The notes below the pieces were generated by a model. That model worked only from the letters and a program-made list of their open reading frames with translations. It had not been told where the DNA came from and did not search any database. A program made the position numbers and the translations under genes. Shown piece by piece: positions 31,778 through 42,763 of a DNA stretch of 64,000 nt (within the stretch, counting starts at the first letter, position 1; every line of letters begins with the position of its first letter). The stretch comes from Scleroderma bovista (Eukaryota; Basidiomycota; Agaricomycetes; Boletales; Sclerodermataceae), in contig JAYMGJ010000235.1 of assembly GCA_037178675.1 (NCBI GenBank), forward strand, positions 85,336 through 149,335. Direction: 5' to 3'.

Positions 31778-33287
31778 TGTCAGAATATTAGTCCCTATGT
31801 GTCAAACTCACAAGACATATTAGTACATATTAGTTTTTGATATATTACCTGTTCTACCTACAAGATAAATACTTCGTAGTTGTACCATGTATATCATTGC
31901 ATTTGGACCTGGTTTGCACCCATCCACCCATCGTGGTCACCCCGATTGCCCCAGCCCGCGAATTCTAACACAAACGCGATATTCTTCGTCGTTGTGCGTG
32001 TTGCTTTGCAGCTGTTGACCCCCTGTCGTTGACCGTTCTTGCCGTCGTATCGTCGTCGTACTGTCGTTCTCTTGCCGTCGTAACCACCATTTGGGGCCGA
32101 AGCCAAATCGTCGTCGTCTCCGCCGTACCGTTTCCCCTGTTGAACCCCTGCTGTTATCTGTTGCAGCCAAATCACCGCTGTCGTCACGTGTCACACATCA
32201 CAGCCACAGATCTCGCGCCATGCCAGACTCGTTGCTGCACTTCGCGAACCTGAATGAATCTAACTACGCTGAATGGTCGTTGTACATGCGATCTACCTTG
32301 ATTAAGAAAGGTTTATGGAAAGTTGTTGAGGGATCAGAGACTCGCCCACTCAGCTCCCCCAATTCGAAAGCTGTCAAAGCATTTGAGCGCTGCCAAGCCG
32401 AAGCTCATGCTGAGATCGTCCTCCGCCTCGAACCATCACAGCTGCCGCACGCACACTCCACCGACCCCCATGTCCTCTGGGAAGAGCTCCAGCGCATGCA
32501 TCGTGCCCAGGGCTTCGCCACGCGCATGACATTCCATCGAAGGTTTAACACCATGACTAAGTGTGCTGACCAATCGATGGGCAGTTGGATAGCTGATGTC
32601 CAGCAAGCCGCGTTCCGCCTGAAAGAAGTCGGATATATTGCTACGGATGAGGACAAGATACTCGTCCTTACTCAAGGCCTCCCCCCGTCCTATGATCCAT
32701 TCATTATCTCCCTCGACGCTGCCATTGCTAATGGTACTACTGCTGATAATGCATCCATCTCACTTGAGGTAGTCAAGGCATGCTTACTAAATGAAGAATC
32801 ACGTCAGCGCGCCGCCCAACTGGTAACGAGCCCTGACCCTGTCGCCCTTGCTGTCACCACTATCGCTTTGAAGCCACGCCGCCCACTCGAGCAGATCACC
32901 TGTTTCCATTGTGGAGAAAAAGGTCATTACCAGATCAATTGCCCGAAACGGAAAGTGGAAGAGAAGGGCACTGCCGCCGCCATCTTCGAAGAAGAAGAGC
33001 AGTCTTGGTAAAGTCGCGGGACATTTTTCTCTTCTTCCTCTTGTCTCCCTGTTTGTTTCGTATTACTTACTGTCTTGTTTCGTTTGCGGGAGAGTGTCAG
33101 AATATTAGTCCCTACGTGTCAAACTCACAAGACATATTAGTACATATTAGTTTTTGATATATTACCTGTTCTACCTACAAGATAAATACTTCGTAGTTGT
33201 ACCGTGTATATCATTGCGTTTGGACCTGGTTTGCACCCATCCACCCATCGTGGTCACCCCGATCGCCCCAGCCCGCGAATTCTAACA
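31778..33287 (+). mobile_element. TR-GAG element: gag-only copia-like retrotransposon
   Basis: Two 193-bp LTRs (31778-31970 and 33095-33287) differ at only a few positions, begin TGTCAGAATATT and end TTCTAACA. They flank a single gag ORF with no protease, integrase or RT. The TSD ACGCA sits at 31773-31777 and 33288-33292. A purine tract (GCGGGAGAG) precedes the 3' LTR. Such terminal-repeat elements with only GAG are known as TR-GAGs in plants and depend on enzymes from relatives. The near-identical LTRs imply recent insertion. Confidence 0.9.
32220..33011 (+). CDS. Gag protein of TR-GAG (UBN2-type capsid + CCHC)
   Basis: 263 aa from ATG 32220 (MPDSLLHFANLNESNYAEWS); the frame is open upstream but that part is leader. 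The N-terminus has the NYxxW...L motif of the DUF4219/UBN2 copia capsid, followed by SSPNSKAVKAFERCQAEAHA, MTFHRRFNTMTKCADQSMGS and ILVLTQGLPPSYDPFI in the usual order. The nucleocapsid knuckle is CFHCGEKGHYQINC (CCHC, about residues 227-240). The protein ends in an acidic tail with its own TAA before the purine tract. No pol follows. Confidence 0.9.
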   Translation: MPDSLLHFANLNESNYAEWSLYMRSTLIKKGLWKVVEGSETRPLSSPNSKAVKAFERCQAEAHAEIVLRLEPSQLPHAHSTDPHVLWEELQRMHRAQGFATRMTFHRRFNTMTKCADQSMGSWIADVQQAAFRLKEVGYIATDEDKILVLTQGLPPSYDPFIISLDAAIANGTTADNASISLEVVKACLLNEESRQRAAQLVTSPDPVALAVTTIALKPRRPLEQITCFHCGEKGHYQINCPKRKVEEKGTAAAIFEEEEQSW

Positions 33288-35286
33288 ACGCACCAAACAG
33301 GTTTGGTACAGTGAACATGGAAGATAACACCTATATTGAATGATCCTTATGCGAAGGATAAGCACGATGGACCCTCATCGTAGCCATCTATCGCACAAGA
33401 AGACTATCCTGATGCGAGAAATGAATGCCAATGCTGACAGTCATCTATCGCACAAGAACCGCCAAGAAGCAGAAGAAACTGAAGGAATAATGTCAATTGT
33501 GGTATGAGAAAGGAATGCACACATCTGCAGTCCAACTCCCATACCAGAACGATCAAAGAAGCCAAAGAATTGATGGAGAAACAAAGGAGAAAGAGAAGAA
33601 ATGGTTTTTAATGCCCAAATGTCATTTTTAGGCGCCCAGTGCCGGCATTCCAATATTTGAATAGCTCCATCATTTCTGAAGCTATCAGGCACATGACTAT
33701 ACCATCAGAGAGCCTAGAATGTGGTCTATCTGCCTGTCAAGTTCTGACACAAATCTGTTCATTTCCCACAGAGATATTCCCCCCGCACTCCAGACATTTG
33801 CTTCATCGCTCACTATGGAGTCCATATTTTCTCTGGATCATTTCTCCGCTATTGCTGCAGATCTCCACTATGTCCTGCTCTTAGGACAGCCTCTCCCAGA
33901 GCTCCCGTGCACTGCCTGGCACATATCTGTTGAAATTCCCGGTCCCTACAGTACCATTTTTTCCTTATTCTTAGTACAGACATGCTGAGCATTCCTTACA
34001 TAATCATGGTCATTCTTTATAGGATGTTTTTCTTTCATTTCGTACCTCAGTCTCTGTTTGCACAGAAGTACTGAGGTAAGACTATCCTACACACTCTTTT
34101 ACTATCATACTGACCCATGTAGTCTGTTCTGACTCTTGTCTAGGTTAGTTAAATAAAGTCTCTGTTTGCACAGAAGTACTGAGTCTGTTCTGACTCTTGT
34201 CTAGTGTCGAGTTTTGCCAGTTCACCTCACAAAAATATCTTCCCAGCCTGCTCCCTCAGTCCCTCTTGTTCTCAGTCAGCGCGTTCTCCTCGTCAGTCCT
34301 GTGTCAAGGACGTACTTTGGTCATCTTAGGTCTATTGTCAAGCTTGAGAAGTCTTCTCTGGTCATCTCTGTGTCCCCTGAGCCCTCAGCCTATGGTCCCT
34401 TCCTCCCAGATACTTGCCATGTCCATCTTCCTCTGTCATTCATCTCGCTTCGCTGGATGTGTCGAATTCAATACTCTGTCCACTTCCCTACTTTCAGACG
34501 ATGTCCCCCAGCACCATGACAGTTATGCCCCCACTTTATAGTGCTATTAGGAAGAAGAACCCTCTCTTGTTCTTTCCCAGAAGAGAGCTCGTCAAGGGAG
34601 CCCATGGTTGCGCTTCAGCAGCACTAGAACACATGCACTATACCTTAGTGTATGCTGACCCCCAAAAAAGACCTCTGGACCCCTGGTACCCTTCTTGTGG
34701 CTGTTTTGTCTCAGATCAATCCCCCTGTTTATCTCAGATCTTCCCCATTGTTGTCCCATCAAATTCCTGATGGTACACAGCCCCCCATCAAACTTCTTAG
34801 GCTGTGCATCAATGACTCCTTCTGCTGTGCAGTGACTCATCCCTTGCTTACTGATGCTCTCTTGTCATCAGTATTACTCTATCCCTTTCGCATTTTTGGT
34901 ATATTACTCAGCTGATGACTCACTCCCTTACCAATCAATCTTGTCATGCAGCTTACTCATTCCTTTACTCAGCAGCTTATTCATGCTCCGTATGCTTACT
35001 CATTCCTGCTTATCCCTTGCTTACTGATCGCTTATAAACCACTTACAAAGCTCTTACCAATCCCTTACCAATCCTTGACAAATTCTACTTACTCCCTTCT
35101 CTTTTTGTACTTTAATGCTGTGCCCCCCCATGTATTTAAACCCCTGGGCTCAGCCCAGTGAGGAGAGACCCAATTGCACGAAATTATCCCTCTCTCAGAC
35201 TCTCTCAATCAGTATCCCTTCAGTCCTTGAGTCCTTGTAGGCTTCAGTGAAGGTCTAAAGGCTCAATATTGTCAAGTTTATCCAAG

Positions 35287-35579
35287 TGAGACAACCCTAA
35301 GGGCAAAACCCAAAGAACTACCACACAAGGGGCTCTGAGGAGGAAAAGGATGCAAGCGTCTTAGAGCAAAGACCCAAAGAGAGCTCGAATGGAGAGCCTC
35401 TGGGTGCTGGATTGCAATGGTATATATACTATACTACACGTGTCCTGTGCGAGGCTATCCATGAGGCTGTAGTCTAGACAGACCTACAGATAAGATGCAC
35501 TAGATAAGATACTATGGTACGATAAGATAAGATGTCATCTAATCACAGATTAGATAAGATAAAAAGTTAGACCATTACA
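35287..35579 (-). mobile_element. 3' LTR of gypsy A (minus orientation)
   Basis: 293 bp, TGAGACAACCC ... GACCATTACA on the + strand; the neighbouring purine tract CCTAAGGGGGGAGTAG (minus strand, 35580-35596) is the polypurine primer. It is about 90 bp shorter than the related LTR at 44639-45020 because an internal block is missing. It is inserted in unit D. Confidence 0.8.
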
Positions 35580-35590
35580 CTACTCCCCCC

Positions 35591-38366
35591 TTAGGTGCAG
35601 GATTCCAGACTGCAAAAGGTAGGTTCGCATACAGTAAGATTCTCAGGAATCTGAGTAAATAACGAGTCGAAGTCCGACTGCACCATACGAAGTTTCCAAG
35701 GGGCAGAAGGATTTTCCCTATAAAAATGCTTGACTACCAGAGGAGAATTCTTCAAATTTGATGAGGGTTCCCATGTTCTCTCGTGTTCCTCATACCCTTT
35801 CCAGTGTACCAAGTATTGGAGCTGGCGTCTATAAATACAGGACGCTACAATATAGTCCACTTCATACTCTTCATCGCGTTCTTCAGAAACAAGTACCAGG
35901 CCAGGCCGGGAAACAGGTTGCCCAGGGAGTGGACCCAAATAAGGCTTAACTCGGGAAACATTCACTACCGGGTGAATCCGAAGGGTTTTTGGGAGCTTAA
36001 GCTCGACCGCGTTCGGGGTTACTCGAGTGACCTCATAGGGGCCGATCCATTTTTCTGTAAGCTTCTTTGAAGCATGGTTTAACATATGAAGGTTGTCCAT
36101 TGAAAGCCAGACTTGCTGACCGACAGTATAATCTGGGGTGGGATTTCTATGCTTATCCGCCTGAAGCTTCATGTTGCGTTTAGCCTTCTCAGAAGATTCA
36201 ACGACTTTGTTAAATATGGCAGCGAAGTCTTTAGCCACTGGGGCTATTGTCTGCACTGGCTCTACACCCATGTGCGGGGAATAACTCTGGGTAATTCCAA
36301 ACGGGGAATCAGTAGTAACCTCCGAGACCATGTTGTTCCAGACAAACTGGGCAATCTTGATCCACCTAGCCCAATCGCTTTGACGATCGCTAATGTAGGT
36401 CCAAAGGTACTGATTGATTTCGCGGTTCAACCGCTCCATTTGTCCGTCAGTTTGCGGGTGAAAGGCAGTAGACATCTTGTGCTTTATGCCTAAAAGTCTG
36501 TACAACTCTCCCAGGAAGTTGCTCGCAAAGACTGATGCATGGTCAGATATTACGGTGCTAGGAAGTCCATGCTGGCACCAAACGTGATCTCTAAATAACT
36601 CAGCAGTCGAGAGTGCAGTTTCCTCTTTAGTGCATGGTACAAAGACCACCTCTTTGGAGAACTGATCGACGACCACTAGTATATAGTTATAACCAAGGGA
36701 TTCCGGCATCTCAGTAAAGTCCATTGTGACGTCAAGCCACGGTCCTTCTGGGACAGGGAGGGGAAGGAGACTTCCAGAAGTCTTCTGATTTGAAACCTTT
36801 GACTGTTGACACTTTTGACAGTGTTTTACATAGGTTTGGATCTGCTCCTTCATCCCTTTCCAGGTATAGTGCTTCCTGAGCGCATTAAACGTAGCTTTGA
36901 CACCCTTATGTCCAGCAACAGGTGTGTCATGGAAGTCCATTATTAGCAACTGGTGCTTTTCATAAGTTTGATCAGTGACGTTGATCGACTTAATAGATAC
37001 GGGGTTTAACAAGGTTTGATCCTTGTTGTCGTCAGAGCTAGAGACGTAATAGTCCGATCGCCTACTAAGCAGATCTGCAACGTGCATCTGGGTTCCTTTC
37101 TTATAAATTAACGAGTAGTTGAAGCGCGTCATCCACATTTGCCAGCGCGCTTGGCGCTTGGAGAGATTCTGCGACTTCGTGAAGTACGTTAAGTTATGAT
37201 GGTTCATGTAGATCTCAAAGGCATAAGGAGTGGCCTCGAGATAATGGCACCAGGCCTCTGTTGCTTTTATAATGGCCAGCATTTCTTTGTTGTGAATTAG
37301 AGTGCGACATGTACACTACTGGTCTGAATTCACCGTCCTCGCACTTAACGGATATCACTCCCCTGATGGTGAACTCAGACGCATCAGTTTCAAGGCGGAA
37401 TTCGTGGTCCTGGTCGGGGTACTGAAGTACTGGTGCACGAGTAAATCCAGCCTTCAAGGCTTCAAACACAGCGCGTTCCTTATCACTGAAGTGGAACACA
37501 ACATCTTTACATGTTAAGTCCGTTAATGGCCTAGCCATGATTGCATAATCTTTAATAAACCATCTATAGAAGTTGCCGAGGCCTAGGAATGCTCGAACCT
37601 GTTTGACATTCATTGGCTCAGGCCACTTCAAAATAGCATTAACCTTTTCAGGGTCCATCTTTATCCCGTCACGTGAGACTATCATTCCAAGGAAGTCGAC
37701 TTCGGTAACGCGGAAGTGACACTTCTCAGGTTTGACAAACAGGTCATTATCACGTAAACATTTTAAGACTTCAAGCACGATCCTGTCATGCTTTTCCTGA
37801 TCGTCCGTATTCGTAAATATCATCAGGTCGTCAATATACACCACGCAGACATCCAACATATTGTGGAAGATCTCGTTCATCATCTTCTGGAACATTGCAG
37901 GTGAATTACGTAGACCAAAATACATAACAACGGGCTCAAAAGCCCCTTTGTGCGTTACAAATGCGGCTTTCCACTCATCGCCTTCTTTGATACGGACATT
38001 ATTATATCCCCACCAAAGATCCATCTTCGTAAAGAGTTTACATCCTTTCAGCTTGTCAACAAGCTGACTGATCAAGGGCAGCAGGTAGTTATTTTTAATG
38101 GTCCATTCATTTAAATAACGATAGTCCTGAACCATGCGCTTCTTGCCATCCTTTTTGGGGACAAAGAAGACAGGGGAAGTTTGAGGGCAAATGGATGGGC
38201 GAATATATCCTTTCGCAAGCTGATCGTCAACAAAGTCCTCAACTTCCTTCTGTTCATCCACCGACAGGGGTATCAAACACCCTTTCTTAGGTGGGAAGTC
38301 TTCCCTGAGATCTATACCATGATCCCACGGCTTTCTAAGCAGCATGCGTTCGGATGACTTCTTCAA
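35591..38366 (-). pseudogene. Gypsy A pol: RT, RNase H, integrase, chromodomain
   Basis: Two overlapping frames. 38366-37215: reverse transcriptase with VFFVPKKDGKKRMVQDYRYL, FTKMDLWWGYNNVRI, YFGLRNSPAMFQKMM, VVYIDDLMIFTN (YIDD) and the start of RNase H (FRLETDASEFTI). 37282-35591: rest of RNase H, integrase with H-x-CQKCQ zinc finger, MDFTEMPES, VISDHASVFASNF, HPQTDGQMERLNREI (DDE), then a C-terminal chromodomain (YEVDYIVASCIYRRQLQYLV, HWKGYEEHERTWEP). It is a Ty3/gypsy chromovirus. Comparison with the copy at 58237-61172 shows a deletion of about 26 nt near 37282 that breaks the frame. Confidence 0.85.
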
Positions 38367-38393
38367 GAAGACATCTAAATACTCCCAGTACTC

Positions 38394-39029
38394 TCAGGGT
38401 ACAAGCTTCTGGGCTTCTTCGAGGGTTGTCTCATCGATAGCAACCTTTGACTCGTGAGCCTTCAAAGCCTGAACCCAAGTTTCCTGAGATTCGTTCCGAC
38501 GTAATAATTTAGCGAAGCGTGTTTCCAAGAGTGACTTGCACTTAGGGGGACACCTAGTTAAATTAACCTGTCCGGTTACCCAATCAATATCGGGGTTATG
38601 CTTTCTAAGCCAGGTGTGTCCAAGGATAAGGGGGACCTTTCCAAGGCAAGTGACTGCACACCAAAGCTTTTCAGTGTGTTTCCCAATACCGACTGTAAGT
38701 AATACATAGTGCGTGATATCGCCTTCCTGGTTCCTAGTGCCATCTACGTTAAGCACTGGAACAGGCTTTACCAGCTTAGATAACTGTAAGCGTCTATCAA
38801 GAGCCCAGCTCTTGTCAATGAAGCATCCCATAGTGCCACTGTCTAGCAGGGCGTCTACTTCAATAACATTAAGGGGTCCGCGAATGTGGACGGGTATTGT
38901 CACTTCACGTTCCAAGGTGAAGGACCTTTGCAAGTCCAAGAAAGAAACTTCTTCGGTTCCGGCGGGGCTTTCCGGTTCCTCAGATGCCAAAGAAGGAGAA
39001 ACAGTGCTATTCAACAGGGAATTAAGCAC
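38394..39029 (-). pseudogene. Gypsy A protease region, 5'-truncated
   Basis: Encodes the retropepsin-like domain: VDALLDSGTMGCFIDKSWAL (DSG active site), ITHYVLLTVGIGKHTEKLWC and VPLILGHTWLRKHNPDIDWV. A TGA separates it from the RT frame (QKLVP-stop-EYWEYL). At about 39029-39036 the sequence changes abruptly from the A family to gypsy C protease sequence, so gag, primer site and 5' LTR of A are missing. Confidence 0.8.
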
Positions 39030-39297
39030 ACATGATTACCGTCAAAGAGCTGGAGAGTAATCAGAGGAATGGAGTAGGTGGTAATATTGTTTTTGTGTGC
39101 GAATTGTACATCTACAAAGCAATGTGTGGACCCGGAGTCCACAAGTGCACAGGTTTTAGGTAAGTCAAATGATAAGAGGATAACATGTGGCATAAGGGAA
39201 TTAGGATCGTAAAGAGCGGACACATTGAGGTGGGCCTCCTTGGGTGCACTTCCAGAGTCAACGCAGCTTGCCGGTTGTGCAGAGGGCCGGGAGCTGC
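39030..39297 (-). pseudogene. Gypsy C protease, truncated
   Basis: Minus frame continuing from gag C by a -1 shift: ALYDPNSLMPHVILLSFDLP, then ALVDSGSTHCFVDVQFAHKN (retropepsin DSG). It ends where A-family sequence starts. No RT of C is present in the window. Confidence 0.75.
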
Positions 39298-39867
39298 TTA
39301 CTCTTTTTTTAACTCAGAGTTGGCACCTGAGTTCAAGTCCATCTTACCGGACTCAGCAGCAATGGCCGCGGCGTGAGCCTTGGCCTTTTTGGTCTTCTTT
39401 GGACAATTGTCCACAAAGTGACCAGTACCCCCGCAGAACATGCAGAGGTTGTTATTGAGCCACCATTTGCGCTCGTCAGCAGTTAGCTTCCCATCCTTAC
39501 CAAGCTTGTTGGTCAAGTCCAGTCTGGAACCGGAGGAGGACTGGTTGCTGGTCATCTTGGACGAGCCAAAGGGGTTGGCAGAGCTAGAGGAGTTACCAGC
39601 CTTGGATTTTTCCTGACCGGAGTTGGATGAGTTGCCTCCGGAGTTGGAGGACTTGGCTGGGGACAAGGTGGGTTGACTCTTCGTTGTGTGAGAGATCTCA
39701 TCTTTGCGCTCCCAATAGCGCACGTCGATCTCTTGGCAAAGAGCCCTAAGCCCATGTAGAGTCAGGGGCTTCCCAACTCGGGCTATCTTGTCCTTGAGGC
39801 AGTCTGGGAGACTGGAGTAGAATAGGTGGCGGAGCGCGCCATCCCCATAGTCCTGGACCTGTGAGGC
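39298..39867 (-). pseudogene. Gypsy C gag, C-terminal part
   Basis: SQVQDYGDGALRHLFYSSLP and CLKDKIARVGKPLTLHGLRA match the retrotrans_gag fold end; then a Ser/Gly/Asn-rich linker and the CCHC knuckle LCMFCGGTGHFVDNC. The stop at 39298-39300 follows the slippery string TTA AAA AAA. It is cut at 39867 by gypsy B; the frame continues exactly at 50000 (FNRLA|SQVQDY). Confidence 0.85.
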
Positions 39868-42597
39868 TGTCAAGACTGGTTCTTCACCGATCTGATCTCT
39901 ATGAGGGATCTGGGGGTCAGAGGTTGGCCTAGCGGTAAGACCGAGATGCTACGTAGCATAGTCGCGCTTCCCGAGTAATAGGAAGGCTGACCGAGGGTCT
40001 GACGGAGAGTCCGAGGGTAAACGGTCTACGACCGAGTGCTTGTACGAGGATAGAGATGGAGAGCATGAAGAGAGAACAGATGAGAAGTATCTTATTCGAT
40101 ATTCGAACTGAAACTACAACAGACCGAGTATCTAGGTATTTATACTGAGTGGAACAGATGAGGCGATGTACGGGAAGTCGGGATTACCGACGAATGACGA
40201 GCGCAGTCGCACTGCACATTGAGTAAGTATGGTAAGTGCGATAACCGGATTACCGATGAGTATTGTATTAGTAATGCAACGGGACGGTGTGAGTCAAAGT
40301 GTGGACTTGGGTCGGAGTAATAACCCAAACACAACACCAACAAAGGACTACGAAAAAGTGCGAGTGGTGGTTTACCTCCGCGGTGTCCAGAGAGGATGTG
40401 CTGAGGAGGGGGGAAGGGGATCTACACCAACAGGGTGATGCAGACGATGATGCAGGATACTCCTGGGGTACAGGAGTAATAGAAGACGAAGGGGATAGGG
40501 GTCTGGACTCTTCCTAAAGCCTAGGAAGTGTCAAAGCGGGGATTGGGTAGACTGAGACTGAAACAGCGATACTACACCTAGAGATTGGTGCAGCAAAGGG
40601 GCAGGGATGCCTCTGATGTCCAGAGGCAAGGAAGATTGACTGGTATGAAGCCTAGACTCCGCTTGAGCCTAGTATAAAGAATAGATCTTGAATAACTTGG
40701 ATAAACTTGACAATATTGAGCCTTTAGACCTTCACTGAAGGCTACAAGACTCAAAGAGCTGAGGGGATACTGACTGAGAGAGTCTGAGAGAGGGATAATT
40801 TCGTGCAATTGGGTCTCTTTTCACTGGGCTGAGCCCAGGGGTTTAAATACATGGGGGGGCACAGCATTAAAGTACAAAAAGAGAAGGGAGTAAGCAGAAT
40901 TTGTCAAGGATTGGTAAGGGATTGGTAAGAGCTTTGTAAGGGGTTTGTAAGCGATCAGTAAGCAAGGGATAAGCAGGAATGAGTAAGCATAGGAAGCATG
41001 AATAAGCTGCTGAGTAAAGGAATGAGTAAGCTGCATGACAAGATTGATTGGTAAGGGAGTGAGTCATCAGCTGAGTAATATACCAAAAATGCGAAAGGGA
41101 TAGAGTAATACTGATGACAAGAGAGCATCAGTAAGCAAGGGATGAGTCACTGCACAGCAGAAGGAGTCATTGATGCACAGCCTAAGAAGTTTGATGGGGG
41201 GCTGTGTACCATCAGGAATTTGATGGGACAACAATGGGGAAGATCTGGGATTAATAGGGGGATTGATCCGAGACAAAACAGCCACAAGAAGGGTACCAGG
41301 GGTCCAGAGGTCTTTTTGGGGGGTCAGCATACACTAAAGTATAGTGCATGTGTTCTAGCGCCGCTGAAGCGCAACCATGGGCTCCCTTGACGAGCTCTCT
41401 TCTGGGAAAGAATGAGAGAGGGTTCTTCTTCCTAATAGCACTATAAAGTGGGGGGAATAACTGTCATGGTGCTGGGGGACGTCGTCTGAAAGTAGGGAAG
41501 CGGATAGAGTATTGAATTCGACGCATCCAGGGAAGTGAGACGAACGACAGAGGAAGATGGACATGGCAAGTATCTGGGAGGAAGGGACCATAGGCTGAGG
41601 GCTCAGGGGACACAGAGACGACCAGAGAAGACTTCTCAAGCTTGACAATAGACCTAAGATGACCAAAGTACGTCCTTGACGCAGGACTGACGAGGAGAAC
41701 GCGCTGACCGAGAACGAGAGGGACTGAGGGAGCAGGCTGGGAAGATATGTGCCAGGCAGTGCACGGGAACTCTGGGAGAGGCTGTCCTAAGAGCAGGACA
41801 TAGTGGAGATCTGCAGCAATAGCGGAGAAATGATCCAGAGAAAATACGGACTCCATAGTGAGCGATGAAGTGAACGTCTGGATTGCGGGGGGAATATCTC
41901 CGTGGGAAATGAACGGATTTGCGTCGGAACTTGACAGGCAGATAGACCACGCTCTAGGCTTTCTGACGGTATAGTCACGTGCCTGATAGCTTCAGAAACG
42001 ACAGAGCTATTCAAAATATCGGAATGCCGGCACTGGGCGCCTAAAAATGACATTTGGGCGCTAAAAATCATTTCTTCTCTTTCTCCTTCGTTTCTCCATC
42101 AATTCTTCGGCTTCTTTGATCGTTCTGGTATGGGAGTTGGACTGCAGACGTGTGCATTCCTTTCTCATACCACAATTGACGTTATTCCTTCAGTTTCTTC
42201 TGCTTCTTGGCGGTTCTCGTGCGATAGATGACTGTCTGCATTGGCATTCATCTCTCGCATCAGGATAGTCGTCTTGTGCGATAGATGGCTACGATGAGGG
42301 TCCGTCGTGCTTATCCTTCGCATAAGGATCATTCGATATAGGCGTTATCTTCCATGTTCACTGTACCAAACCTGTTTGGTGCGTGACAACGGGAACATAT
42401 AGTAACCGGAAACAAGAAAGGAAACATATTAGGTAATCGTACAGGGAGACAGAACAGACAACACGCTCACCAATCGGTGGCGATACAGGACAGACAGAGA
42501 GAAATGGAAAGGGAGTACATACAATAAAACGGGCGGCGAACACGTGGATGCGATTGGACAATAGGGTACAGGGTGATCGGATGTCATGGTCGTGACA
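39868..42597 (-). mobile_element. 3' LTR of gypsy B, split by unit D
   Basis: Left part 39868-40287 and right part 42389-42597; together minus the duplicated ACGG they give 625 bp, exactly the size of the other LTR. The next bases (42598-42613) hold the polypurine tract CCTAAGAGGGGGATAC on the minus strand. Confidence 0.9.
40288..42388 (-). mobile_element. Unit D copy 1, complete, 2101 bp, TSD ACGG
   Basis: Termini TGTGAGTCAAAG ... GTGCGTGACA give TG...CA ends; ACGG at 40284-40287 and 42389-42392. Read on the minus strand it has a long U3-like part, GCTTACTCATTCC-type short repeats (about 41070-40930), then TTTAAATA-type box (about 40850) and a ~560-bp downstream part. No ORF has family resemblance. 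The architecture fits a solo copy of an unusually long LTR; a non-autonomous element is the alternative. Confidence 0.75.
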
Positions 42598-42763
42598 GTA
42601 TCCCCCTCTTAGGGGCTGAGCCCACGAGGCTGCAATGCGTATTCCACACCGAATGTGTGCGACCATTGTCTGGGTTTGAAAATTGGTTAGGGCGTATATA
42701 AGACTGGCCTTCGGTGACGGTAACCCAACAAATTCTCTTCTTCATAACATCCTTGATTTGAAC

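Larger units (their letters stand above)
31769..35286 (+). mobile_element. Unit D copy 2 (LTR-like), interrupted and 3'-truncated
   Basis: Starts TGTCACGCA at 31769, is split by the TR-GAG element (31778-33287, TSD ACGCA), resumes at 33288 and runs to 35286 where gypsy A's LTR begins. It is the reverse-orientation copy of the complete 2101-bp unit at 40288-42388 and very similar to it. It holds a TATTTAAA box (about 35115) followed by CAGCCCAGTGAGGAGAGACCC, arranged like LTR promoter/R regions, and no credible protein. The last ~400 bp seen in the other copy are missing. Confidence 0.75.

Noticed and set aside
33639..35161. Several + ORFs of 70-120 codons inside unit D
   Set aside because: Low-complexity Ser/Leu/Pro text, multiple frames open at once, no family match; the inverted copy shows the same, consistent with noncoding LTR-like DNA.
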